Assembly (NCBI RefSeq): GCF_030704305.1
Contig: NZ_CP131935.1
Location: forward strand, 1,798,001 to 1,862,000
DNA from: Massilia sp. R2A-15
GTDB lineage: Bacteria > Pseudomonadota > Gammaproteobacteria > Burkholderiales > Burkholderiaceae_D
Reading direction: 5' to 3'
DNA length: 64,000 bases
The notes beneath the pieces are model-generated. The model was not told the DNA's origin and searched no databases. It saw only the letters and a program-made list of their open reading frames with translations. Positions 16,610 through 24,597 of this stretch are shown one piece after another. A program made the translations under genes and the position numbers. The stretch's first letter is position 1, and the number at the start of each line of letters is the position of its first letter.

Positions 16610-16873
16610 ATGGATTATTTGGGCGGAGCGGCAGGCAAGCCAGGCCGGTTTAACGTCTTTAGTTCCTGCTGGTCGTGGGGGATGTTCTTGTTCTGGAAGC
16701 TCGCGGTGCCGTTCCGGTTGATTGCGCTGGGATGGCGGGTGATGGTCGCGCTCGGGGTCGGCGTGGTTCGTTTTGGAGTCGAGCTTACTGCGGCAGTGCT
16801 GGGTGTCACAGTTGCGCTGTTCGTTGGCTACTGCGTGATGCGGACGTTGTTGCACCCGTTATTTCAGAGTTAG
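16610..16873 (+). CDS. small membrane protein next to the relaxase
   Basis: The 87-residue protein has two hydrophobic stretches (FLFWKLAVPFRLIALGW and AAVLGVTVALFVGYCVM). GGAGG lies five bases before the ATG at 16610; an in-frame ATG at 16598 overlaps that site. It resembles small hydrophobic proteins that sit beside relaxase genes on plasmids. Its function is unknown. Confidence 0.6.
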   Translation: MDYLGGAAGKPGRFNVFSSCWSWGMFLFWKLAVPFRLIALGWRVMVALGVGVVRFGVELTAAVLGVTVALFVGYCVMRTLLHPLFQS

Positions 16874-16898
16874 AAGGAGCTCCATCGGTCCGCGCACC

Positions 16899-16942
16899 TT
16901 GCCGTCGGAGCGGCTTGCGCTATACTGTATGCGCATACAGTA
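16899..16942 (+). promoter_or_regulatory. SOS-type promoter: LexA box over a sigma-70 -10 element
   Basis: TTGCCG (16899-16904), 16 bases, then TATACT (16921-16926) form a good sigma-70 promoter. Overlapping it is the perfect 20-bp palindrome TACTGTATGCGCATACAGTA (16923-16942). It fits the CTGT-N8-ACAG LexA consensus and closely matches the E. coli SOS box. LexA would block polymerase here. Confidence 0.8.
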
Positions 16943-16958
16943 GTTCTTCGGGGGCGAG

Positions 16959-17282
16959 ATGTTGGTAAAGGTGGCACAAATGTTTGAGGATGGCGGCAGA
17001 CCGCTGCCGCGCAATCGCGCGGTGACACAGCAGCCGGTACACGTCGGTAAGCTTAGCATGTGTGATCAACATGACAGGCAGTTTCGCCGCAGTGTGTGCA
17101 CTGCCTATTTGAGAACGACAGAATCTGGAGTGGACGTCTTGCCTCCCCTGCGCGATGCGGTTGTGCGCTGGCTGGGCGACGGAACCGTGACGATCAGCGG
17201 CTTTGAAATGGACGCATTGTCAGGAAAATGCGTCGCCCAGTCCTGGCTGGCGCAGTTGATTTTCTCGGATGTCGAAGGATAG
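16959..17282 (+). CDS. SOS-controlled hypothetical protein
   Basis: The 107-residue protein is not recognised. The second half (VLPPLRDAVVRWLGDGTVTISGFEMD) looks like a compact domain. GGGGGCGAG lies directly before the ATG. It starts 17 bases after a LexA-type palindrome, so it is probably DNA-damage induced. Plasmids often carry SOS genes such as umuDC, imuA or psi-type inhibitors. No such partner follows here, so it could be the remaining first gene of a lost operon. Confidence 0.6.
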   Translation: MLVKVAQMFEDGGRPLPRNRAVTQQPVHVGKLSMCDQHDRQFRRSVCTAYLRTTESGVDVLPPLRDAVVRWLGDGTVTISGFEMDALSGKCVAQSWLAQLIFSDVEG

Positions 17283-17949
17283 ACTTTGCTGAATTCTGTT
17301 AGGTGCGGGCAGAGTTACGCCGTTATGCGCGAAAAATTTTAGGTCGAATGTGGCCTTTACTCGGTGGCATTTCGCACATGCACGTTTTGCTTCGGCTTTC
17401 GACAGGGGCGTCATCTGTCGACTGCACGTCCAAGTCAATTCATTGCATTTTTCCATCGCGCGGCATGTCCGCGCGACTTAGTTCCCATCTTTTTCCGGCG
17501 CCACTGACAGTAATTGGGATTTCGATCGTGATGTTTTCGTACACCGCCACTGGGAAGGACGTGGAGGCAGCACGAGCTGTCGTTGATCGACTGGACTACG
17601 TCATTGAGCGTCCGCTCCTGACTGTGGATTCAATCGGTGGCCGCAACACTCTAACCCAAATTGCGCCAGCAGTATGAAAAAGGCGAGGAATCGCCAAGAA
17701 AAACTCGGACAGTGGCACCTGCAAAGTCAGAAAATCGACTGCGTTCGAAAAATCCCTCGCGGTCAGCGCCAATTTCATTTTTGCCGGCACAACTCGAATT
17801 GTTCAGCGCTTCCCAAATTGTCAATACCCTGTTTATGGGATTACAACAGTTATTGCCTGACGTAGTCTGGAATCACGGCGTTTGTTTGACCGCGTCTTTA
17901 AAAGCGGAGCCCGGACAACCCTGTAAAACCGATTACTAAGGGAAAAATT
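17283..17949. other. intergenic region without a supported gene
   Basis: These 667 bases have open frames but no ribosome sites or domain-like sequence. Base composition is less GC-rich than the mobilisation genes to the left. The position marks a likely boundary between the plasmid backbone and the accessory region. Confidence 0.4.
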
Positions 17950-18282
17950 ATGAAAAAAGACTATCGACTGGTATTAGGCGCAGCATGTCTTGCATCGTTT
18001 GGCATTGCCGGTTGCGGCGTCGGCGTCGGCGACGACATCAGTTCTGCTGCCCCCGTTAGTGCTACCTGCAACAACACGACTTTTCCAGACACATTAGGCT
18101 ACAACGCGCTGCTTACAAAGTACAAGAATGACGGACAGTGCCTGCCCCAGGTCCAAAATGCTGAAGCGATGCGCCAGCAAGCAATCGCCAACTGCTCGGC
18201 CGGGAACGCGACGGCCGCAGCGACTGCAAAGTCGCAATACAACACGCTCGTCAATTACGTAAAAAGCATTGGGTGCGGTTGA
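17950..18282 (+). CDS. small cysteine-containing lipoprotein
   Basis: The 110-residue lipoprotein precursor has a lipobox ending GIAGC (Cys22). The mature part has four further cysteines in two spaced pairs (ATCNNTTF, GQCLPQ, ANCSAG, SIGCG) that could form disulfides. A GGGAAAAATT site precedes the ATG. It is followed 46 bases later by another exported Cys-rich protein. No family is recognised. Confidence 0.7.
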   Translation: MKKDYRLVLGAACLASFGIAGCGVGVGDDISSAAPVSATCNNTTFPDTLGYNALLTKYKNDGQCLPQVQNAEAMRQQAIANCSAGNATAAATAKSQYNTLVNYVKSIGCG

Positions 18283-18328
18283 TCTGCGTCTTCACAGTTA
18301 CCACTTAAAAAACGTCGAGGGTCTCGAA

Positions 18329-18988
18329 ATGGTGCAATGCTTTCGCCTGATGACTATACTTGCCTGCTCGCTCTCTTTTACTGGTGTGCTGGCGCAGAGT
18401 CTGCCGTCAATATCGCCAGGTACCCAGGAATTTCAAGCCCGGGCACAGGCCTGTGCCGAAAGCGCCAAAAGCCTGCCAAAGTCGCTCAATTCTGTTGTCG
18501 ACACGCGGTGCGCACTAGTCGCCTTGGAAGTGTGCATGCAAAAGTCGACGGGCTTCATTTCACAGTCGCAAGACGCCAAACGGACCTGCGCCTTGGTGAA
18601 GCAACTGGGCGGGGCCAACGCGTGCTTGCAGCCCTGTGCCGAGGCCATGGCGTTGAAATCGGGCGGCAAGGGGATCGTCGACCGCTACAGTGGACTGACC
18701 GAAGCCTCCGTCGCATGCTACAACAATGTGATGAGTACGATCCGAGACGTCGACCAAGGTAGCGATGAATGCCGGCTGAACCATGCATTGGAATGCCTGC
18801 AAAATGCCAGTGCGCTGCCGTCTGTGAACGAAGCAATAGTGCGCGAACGCAGGAGCGCCTGCAAGGCCTTTTCGACCAGCTACCCGAACGTGCCGTGCAG
18901 TGCTTGCCACGACGGTCGGCCAAGGGTCGATTACGAACGTAGCAAACAGCGTGACGTGATCGGCGTGGACGTCGTACCCCTCAAGTAA
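18329..18988 (+). CDS. exported cysteine-rich protein with a CxxCH motif
   Basis: The 219-residue precursor has a signal peptide (about 1-23, ending GVLA-QSL). The mature protein has about twelve cysteines spread along helical segments (DTRCALVALEVCMQ, NACLQPCAEAM, DECRLNHALECLQN). Near the C-terminus PCSACHDG contains CxxCH, the heme c attachment motif. It could be chance in such a Cys-rich protein, since no distal Met or His ligand is obvious. Start chosen at the ATG behind GAGGGT; upstream in-frame sequence overlaps the lipoprotein gene. Confidence 0.65.
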   Translation: MVQCFRLMTILACSLSFTGVLAQSLPSISPGTQEFQARAQACAESAKSLPKSLNSVVDTRCALVALEVCMQKSTGFISQSQDAKRTCALVKQLGGANACLQPCAEAMALKSGGKGIVDRYSGLTEASVACYNNVMSTIRDVDQGSDECRLNHALECLQNASALPSVNEAIVRERRSACKAFSTSYPNVPCSACHDGRPRVDYERSKQRDVIGVDVVPLK

Positions 18989-19026
18989 GCACGGTAACCG
19001 CCGCGCGCACGCGCCAACAAGGAATC

Positions 19027-20442
19027 ATGATGCGCCATTTCCTGCTTGCCAGCTTCTTGCTGGGCTTCCTCATATTCAGTCTGAATTCGAATGCTGCGCG
19101 CGGCGAACCAGGACATGGTGAGCTGCGCGATCTGGCGTACGCCCAGGTGGCCGATAACACACTATTGTTCACTGCGACCTATCTTGGACGGCCGGTTCAC
19201 CTCGTGCGTACCATCACCCATGGCAACGGCAGCTGGTCCGTGTTCGGGGGGACTGTGGCGCAGCGCATCCGCCTTACTATCGATGATCGTGATGGTCTTA
19301 ACGAAATTGCGGCCGTTGATACCGGCGAGCGCATCACGGTGCAGCGGGTCGGTAACGAACGGATTGAATACCGTTTGTACTCACCGGATCGCCGCTGGAT
19401 AACCGGCTCTGTACTGTTTCGCGACGGAACACGCTGGCGGCAGGGACTCATGACCAGCGCTGCTTTTCAGGGATACGGAGCACTCGTCGATGTAGTGGAC
19501 GTTACCCCAGAGGTAATGCAGGCGGTAGTAAGCAAATTCGACGTGACTGCTGTGCTGGCGCGCAGTTGGAAGCAGTTTGAAGTTCTACCGGTGGCGCATG
19601 CCCAGGTAGACGATTTAATCCATCGCTTCTTCAGCGATAGGAGTGCCGGCGCCCGCGAATTTTACCCCTCCCCCATGCAAGAAATGCTCAATGCTTCGCT
19701 TGTAGGAGCCGCAGCTTTTACAGGGCGACTAGTTGCACAAGCAGCTGCCCATGGAGAGCTGGCGAGCGCGGCTGGGGTTATCGCCGCAACGACGCCTTTT
19801 GTCGCAAGCGTGGCCGCGGTCGTTGTCGTGGCGGTCGCTGCGCAGCACGTCACCGACTGGGCGAACTCCCCAGCGTTGCGTAGCACGGCATCAGCGCGTG
19901 AACTGTACCAACGTTTGACTGCCCAAGCCGCCTACAGCGCGCCGAGCCAACTCGGCGCGCCGCCGGCGATCGACCATTCGAGCGAGCCCCTACCGGTTCG
20001 CGGCGCAGGTAGCGCCGGGGACATTCTGCGGTACGAAGAGCAGGCGCGACAGAAGAAGGATCAGCTCGACTTCGTGAAGGAACTCAAGGCCGTCGATAGG
20101 TGCATCGGCAGTCGGGACTTCACGTGCGCTGAACAGCACCTCAAGACAGCAGGTGGACTACAAAGCGGTTACCTTGATATCAACACCCTCGATGACGCGT
20201 ACCGCCGGCTGCGCGAAGCAAAGGCGCCCAGGTCGCCGGGCTCACCGGCGCCGGTCGTGGCCTCCCCGCGGCCCGGTGAAAAGCAGGATGGTTTCACCGA
20301 TCATCTGGGCACCGCGCGCAGCGAAAGGGAAGCTTGCCAGCGGGCTCAGGAAAAAGCACAGGCCGATTCCGGTACCGCACAGGCTTGCCGCTGCGAAGTG
20401 CGTGGCGAAATGCATTTTTGCCGTTCCGCTTCGGGCGGGTGA
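19027..20442 (+). CDS. exported protein of unknown function
   Basis: The 471-residue protein starts with a signal peptide (MMRHFLLASFLLGFLIFSLNS). Beta-rich N-terminal sequence follows, then an Ala/Val-rich hydrophobic stretch around residues 220-280 (VAAVVVVAVAA). The soluble C-terminal half has paired cysteines (DRCIGSRDFTCAEQHLKTAG) and ends ACRCEVRGEMHFCR. The repeated-helix look of FVKELKAVDRCIGSRDF suggests a TPR-like segment. With the two genes upstream it forms a same-strand set of exported Cys-containing proteins, possibly a surface complex. No family is recognised. Confidence 0.6.
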   Translation: MMRHFLLASFLLGFLIFSLNSNAARGEPGHGELRDLAYAQVADNTLLFTATYLGRPVHLVRTITHGNGSWSVFGGTVAQRIRLTIDDRDGLNEIAAVDTGERITVQRVGNERIEYRLYSPDRRWITGSVLFRDGTRWRQGLMTSAAFQGYGALVDVVDVTPEVMQAVVSKFDVTAVLARSWKQFEVLPVAHAQVDDLIHRFFSDRSAGAREFYPSPMQEMLNASLVGAAAFTGRLVAQAAAHGELASAAGVIAATTPFVASVAAVVVVAVAAQHVTDWANSPALRSTASARELYQRLTAQAAYSAPSQLGAPPAIDHSSEPLPVRGAGSAGDILRYEEQARQKKDQLDFVKELKAVDRCIGSRDFTCAEQHLKTAGGLQSGYLDINTLDDAYRRLREAKAPRSPGSPAPVVASPRPGEKQDGFTDHLGTARSEREACQRAQEKAQADSGTAQACRCEVRGEMHFCRSASGG

Positions 20443-20818
20443 GCGCCCCCTGCGTATGCGTTTGTTGGCAGTGTTCCCCAGTGCGCCAGGGCGCCAAATG
20501 CCGCAGCTGGCGGCTGATGATTCGAAGGCAAGACATGTAGCGCCACGACGATTGGGGTGTGTTTTAAGACGAGGGCCCGACAGTGGACCGGTTTATCCTT
20601 TGCAATGAATGCCTGACCGGATATTAGACAAGTTCCTACGTGATTCGGTACCTCAGGCTCGCCATACCGATTGATTTGGAAGCCCGTGTGACCATGGCGT
20701 TTCAGCCAGGATGGACCGCCACAACCGCTCGATTAACATATTATTAAATTTACAATAGGATGAGTGACGAGGTGTAAAATTGTAGCTACTATGTGCAATT
20801 TCTGCACTAGGGGCAGCA
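20443..20818. other. intergenic region upstream of the LuxR-type regulator
   Basis: No gene is seen. The last 100 bases are AT-rich (TTAACATATTATTAAATTTA near 20732) and probably contain the promoter of the LuxR-type gene. A run GGGGCAGCA precedes its ATG. Confidence 0.45.
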
Positions 20819-21916
20819 ATGGGAGATACAGAAGTTCTTGCGCTCGCTGGCTCGTTCTACGATGGCATTTTGGCGCCACGCGGATGGGATGAGGCCCTGC
20901 GAAAGATTACCGCAGCAACAGGCTCGCAGGCTGCCTGCCTGGTCGTATGGGACCGGCGCCGTGATCAGGGCATGGTCGGGGAACAGATCGGCTTGCCGCC
21001 GGAGTTGAGCGAAGAATATGCCCGCCACTATCATTGGATCGATCCTGCGCGCGCCTGGGTTGACCAACAGCCCCTTGGCGGATGGTACCTGGACGAACGC
21101 GACCTCGGTGCGGGGGTGATGCGGCGCGCGCCTTTCTACCAGGATTTCCTGTGCCGCTACGAGCTCGATTCGACCATGACAGCGCCGGTGGTTCGCGATT
21201 CGGTCGGGCACGATGGTTTCCTGACCTTGAGTTCGCGCATGGGCATGCTCGACCAGGCTCCAGTGGCACGGCGCCTGCAAACGCTCATGCCGCATATCCA
21301 GCGTGCGGCCCGACTGCGTTCTCGTCTCCTGGCACTGACCCAGCCCAATTTCCTCCTGCACGATGTCCTCGACCGGGTTTCAATGCCGCTGATAATTGTC
21401 GATATGGCCGGGCATCCGGTGCTCAGCAACCGGCCCGGTAGCGCCTGGCTGTCGAGGCCTGAGCAGCCTTTTACTGTCCGTTCACCCATCCATGGTAAGG
21501 TCCTGTCGGCTGTCACGCGGGCATGCGGTGCCGGCGCCCGCGTCGCATCCATCGTCCGTCTACAGCAGACCGACGGCCGCCCGGTCTTTCTCAATGTGAT
21601 CCCGCTTCCCGACACCTGGGAACAGGGGTGGAAGCGCGGCGGGCCCAGCGCGCTGGTGGTTGTGATTGACATTTCAGAACGCCAGCCTGAGGGAGGGACG
21701 GGCCTGCACGAATTGTTTGGCCTGAGTCCTGCCGAAGTTCGTTTGGTTGAGCAGTTACGCCGGGGCCTGTCGCTAAAGGAGGCAGCGGACACCTTGCAGA
21801 TCTCCGTCAATACGGCGCGCACGCAACTGAAGGGAGTTTTCGCCAAGCTCGGTATCCGTAGGCAGACTGAACTGCACATGCTGCTTGGCCGTCTGGAGGT
21901 TTTCGACCCGCTGTAA
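20819..21916 (+). CDS. LuxR-type transcriptional regulator with N-terminal sensor region
   Basis: The 365-residue regulator has a C-terminal GerE-type HTH, about residues 300-360 (LSPAEVRLVEQLRRGLSLKE, ISVNTARTQLKGVFAKLGI). The N-terminal 160 residues are GAF-like in pattern (AACLVVWDRR, MTAPVVRDSVGHDGFLTL), and a PAS-like middle reads MPLIIVDMAGHPVLSN. It lacks an autoinducer domain and a receiver, so the ligand is unknown. It stands alone, with a degraded region downstream. Confidence 0.85.
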   Translation: MGDTEVLALAGSFYDGILAPRGWDEALRKITAATGSQAACLVVWDRRRDQGMVGEQIGLPPELSEEYARHYHWIDPARAWVDQQPLGGWYLDERDLGAGVMRRAPFYQDFLCRYELDSTMTAPVVRDSVGHDGFLTLSSRMGMLDQAPVARRLQTLMPHIQRAARLRSRLLALTQPNFLLHDVLDRVSMPLIIVDMAGHPVLSNRPGSAWLSRPEQPFTVRSPIHGKVLSAVTRACGAGARVASIVRLQQTDGRPVFLNVIPLPDTWEQGWKRGGPSALVVVIDISERQPEGGTGLHELFGLSPAEVRLVEQLRRGLSLKEAADTLQISVNTARTQLKGVFAKLGIRRQTELHMLLGRLEVFDPL

Positions 21917-22403
21917 CCTGAAGCGATATGCAAGGTCAATCATCCGGAATGGGCGAAATCGTCGCTGGGCATGTACATTAATCTAACGCTTGAAAGGATC
22001 TAAAAGCCGCTGTGGCCGCTGCTTTGGTGTTGCCGGACTTGACCGGTAACGGAGGACGTTGCTGACAGACTGACGTCGACATCGCTTGGGCGGGAAGCGG
22101 TACGATGTGACCGCTGCAGCTTGCATAGGGAGTCCAGCCCGAACTTCCAGTTGAACTGGTTATTCGTCAGAAGCACCACCCAGCCAGCGGTGAGGTCATC
22201 TTCCTCGTCAATCGGATAATTAACCGTATAGCTGGCTATCGAATGGTGGCTTTTCGATAGCTAATATCGAATTGGCGCAAAACGGCGGCTCCTGGCACGA
22301 AGCCACTAGATGTTTGCAGTCGGAAGCGGCCTTATAGACAGAAGGCCGCTAACCTAGAATCGGCAGCGGCCGGTCAATTATTGTACCGGCACGCCCGTCC
22401 ACG
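21917..22403. other. degraded intergenic region with two inverted repeats
   Basis: No intact gene is seen. GCTATCGA (22235-22242) pairs with TCGATAGC (22254-22261), and AGCGGCCTT (22325-22333) pairs with AAGGCCGCT (22342-22350). The leftward strand near 22120-22205 reads as a short protein-like stretch (GWVVLLTNNQFNWKFGLDSL) without a start, possibly another gene remnant. Confidence 0.4.
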
Positions 22404-22605
22404 ATTCCCGGCTGGACATATCCTGATGCTCGGCAGTTCTGCGGCGATACGATCGCCGCCGGACTGCGCGCGATCGACTTGGCTCACCTCGGCCTACCGG
22501 GACATCCCGATTGGCGACACCGCCCATCAATAGGTTACGATCCGGGTCGGCAGCGATCCGGCCACGTCCGCGCCCGATGTCACCAAACAAGCGAAACGGT
22601 CGGGA
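22404..22605 (+). pseudogene. remnant of a GMC oxidoreductase gene
   Basis: Rightward translation gives broken matches to the intact GMC protein at 28201-29763. GHILMLGS corresponds to GHIQMLGK, a short stretch around ATCGACTTGGCTCACCTC corresponds to IDFWLTS, and DIPIGDTAHQ followed by a stop and VGSDPATSAPDV corresponds to DIPIGGTAHQNGTIRFGSDPATSALDV. Large internal deletions, frame changes and an in-frame stop show decay. The orientation is the same as the intact gene. Confidence 0.75.
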
Positions 22606-22619
22606 CGTGACGCTGGTAT

Positions 22620-23657
22620 TCAGCGCGGCGAAACGGTAAGTACCGTGAACGTGTCCAGCTTCAGTTTTGTCTTGGGCTGCTGACCTTGGACCTGCTGCGC
22701 CGGCGCGTCGTCAATCTGGGCCGCCGCGAGATAAATCGCATGGGTGCGGGGATCGAGCGCCATGGTGCGTGCGCGCGGCATGGTGGCGACGGTTTGCAGG
22801 ATCGCATATGGCGCATGCGCATCGACGATAGTGAGCGTGCCTTCACCATTCGACGCAAAAGCCAAACCGCGCTCGGGGTCATAGGCCGTCGCGTCGTTGC
22901 CGCGCCCGATCGCCGGCGCCGCGAGAATCTTGCCGGTCAGGCCGTCGACGATTGCCATTTTTTGGTTGTGGCAGCCGGCGAAAAGCCGGTCGGAAGCCAT
23001 ATCGATCGCCAGGCCGGCCGGCTCGTCGCAGACTGACGATACATCGATCCGGCGAACGATGCGCAAGGTTTCCGTGTCGATGACAGCGATCGCGTTCTTG
23101 TCTTCGATAGCGATGAACAGCAGCCCCTTGGCGTCAACTACCGCCGTCTCCGGGACGCCTGGCAGGATCACGGTCGCGACGACTTTATTTGTGCTCGCGT
23201 CAATGACGCTCAGGCTCTTGTCCGCGCCATTGGCGACGAAGACGCGTCGGCTTTTCGGGTCATAGACAATCGAATCCGGTTTGCCTCCAACCGATACCGT
23301 AGCAAGAGGTGCCGAAGATGACAAGGCGAACACGGTCACCGAGTTGGTGCCGCCATTGCTGGTGTAGCCGCGGTCCTGATCGCTGGCGATGGCCACGCCA
23401 TGCACGCCAGCGGTATTGGAAATGGTGGAGACGACGCGTTTGTCCGCCGTATCGAATACATCGACATGGTCGCCGCGGGTCAGGTACAGATGATGGGACG
23501 CTGCGTCCATCGACAGGTAGTCCCATCGCACCGCGCCGGGCAGTACCGTCTTTTCCGCGAGGCGGTATTCGCCTTCCGCGGCGGCGGCGCCGTGGCAGAA
23601 CGCCCCCCATGCCAGCAGCATCGGTAGTGCGCGCTTGATCGTGTTCGACAATGGCAT
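22620..23657 (-). CDS. YncE-like YVTN beta-propeller protein, exported
   Basis: The 345-residue protein has a signal peptide (about 1-26, AFCHGAAAA). It then has repeated four-strand blades with the YVTN-type signature (NGADKSLSVIDASTNKVVAT, IEDKNAIAVIDTETLRIV, GCHNQKMAIVDGLTGKILA). Such proteins are periplasmic seven-blade propellers of mostly unknown ligand. The ATG at 23657 begins MPLSNTIKR. It lies 105 bases downstream of the DUF1345 gene on the same strand, so both may be cotranscribed. Confidence 0.85.
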   Translation of the reverse strand: MPLSNTIKRALPMLLAWGAFCHGAAAAEGEYRLAEKTVLPGAVRWDYLSMDAASHHLYLTRGDHVDVFDTADKRVVSTISNTAGVHGVAIASDQDRGYTSNGGTNSVTVFALSSSAPLATVSVGGKPDSIVYDPKSRRVFVANGADKSLSVIDASTNKVVATVILPGVPETAVVDAKGLLFIAIEDKNAIAVIDTETLRIVRRIDVSSVCDEPAGLAIDMASDRLFAGCHNQKMAIVDGLTGKILAAPAIGRGNDATAYDPERGLAFASNGEGTLTIVDAHAPYAILQTVATMPRARTMALDPRTHAIYLAAAQIDDAPAQQVQGQQPKTKLKLDTFTVLTVSPR

Positions 23658-23762
23658 GGTATGCGGTTCCGAAATTAAGTTGAGAGTACTAAATTATGCA
23701 CTACGTGATTTCGCCCGCGGTTCTGCCGCAATTACAAATTCGTAATGAACCGAATTGGGCCG

Positions 23763-24419
23763 CTAGCCTCCGACGATCCCCGCGGCGATGTTGATTGAGA
23801 GGCCGAGGATAGCGGTGTTGAAGACGAAGCTCAGGAAGGACTGCGTCAGCACGGTCTTACGTGCGCTCCGACTCATGATGCTCACATCGGAGGTCTGCGC
23901 GGCGACCGCGATAGTGAACGAAAAGTACAGGAAGTCCCAGTAGTCGGGCGCCTGCTCGTCGTCGGCGAACCGCAACGGGCGCCGGGCCGGATCTGCCCGA
24001 TAGAACAGATGGGCGTAGTGAAAGGTGAAGATCACCGCCACCATGCACCAGGAGCCAAACACCGTTGCCCCGGTAAAGATGTAATGACCGACGCGGCGCG
24101 AGAACGGCAAATCATGCACGCCGGTCAGCTCGAGAACGATTGCGGCGATGCTGGCGACGGCCAGGATGGAGATGATCGCCAACACGACCTTGGCACTGTT
24201 GTCCTCCTGTTCCGCCATGCGCCGCACGCGCGCATGACTTGCGCGCGGCATCAGCCAGCCCATCAGAACCAGGTAGGACCAGATTGTGACGTTCCAGCCT
24301 CCCAATAGCCGCGTCACCATGCGCCAGTGCGGCGGCAGCAGGACGCCTGCGGCGGCGCCGAGCGCGAACGCGATGAGCAGCCTGGGCCGGCTCTTTGCAA
24401 AGCGATGAAGTGTGTGCAC
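23763..24419 (-). CDS. DUF1345 integral membrane protein
   Basis: The 218-residue protein has about five membrane helices. It contains the DUF1345 signature DFLYFSFTIAVAAQTSDVSI, followed by a helix RKTVLTQSFLSFVFNTAI. The family has no established function. It is divergent from the GH39 gene, with 178 bases between them that must hold both promoters. Confidence 0.85.
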   Translation of the reverse strand: MHTLHRFAKSRPRLLIAFALGAAAGVLLPPHWRMVTRLLGGWNVTIWSYLVLMGWLMPRASHARVRRMAEQEDNSAKVVLAIISILAVASIAAIVLELTGVHDLPFSRRVGHYIFTGATVFGSWCMVAVIFTFHYAHLFYRADPARRPLRFADDEQAPDYWDFLYFSFTIAVAAQTSDVSIMSRSARKTVLTQSFLSFVFNTAILGLSINIAAGIVGG

Positions 24420-24597
24420 GGTGTCCTTCCTGCAAATATGATTGGACGAAATGGTAACAAGTGCATGGTGTCATGGGGATGGGCCGGTGATTACGAATAG
24501 GTAATCCAAGGCCGCACTTTACCGGACTGTTCGCTAGCGTACCGTTTGGCAGCATCGGCCTCGATACACTCGCGCCATTCCATTTCACGGGCGCTCA

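Noticed and set aside
17303..17677. Possible 124-residue rightward gene
   Set aside because: There is no ribosome site, the composition is mixed and there is no domain-like pattern.
21917..22403. Insertion sequence ends suggested by the two inverted repeats
   Set aside because: The repeats are local hairpins with 8-11 base loops, not paired ends around a transposase, and no target duplication is visible.
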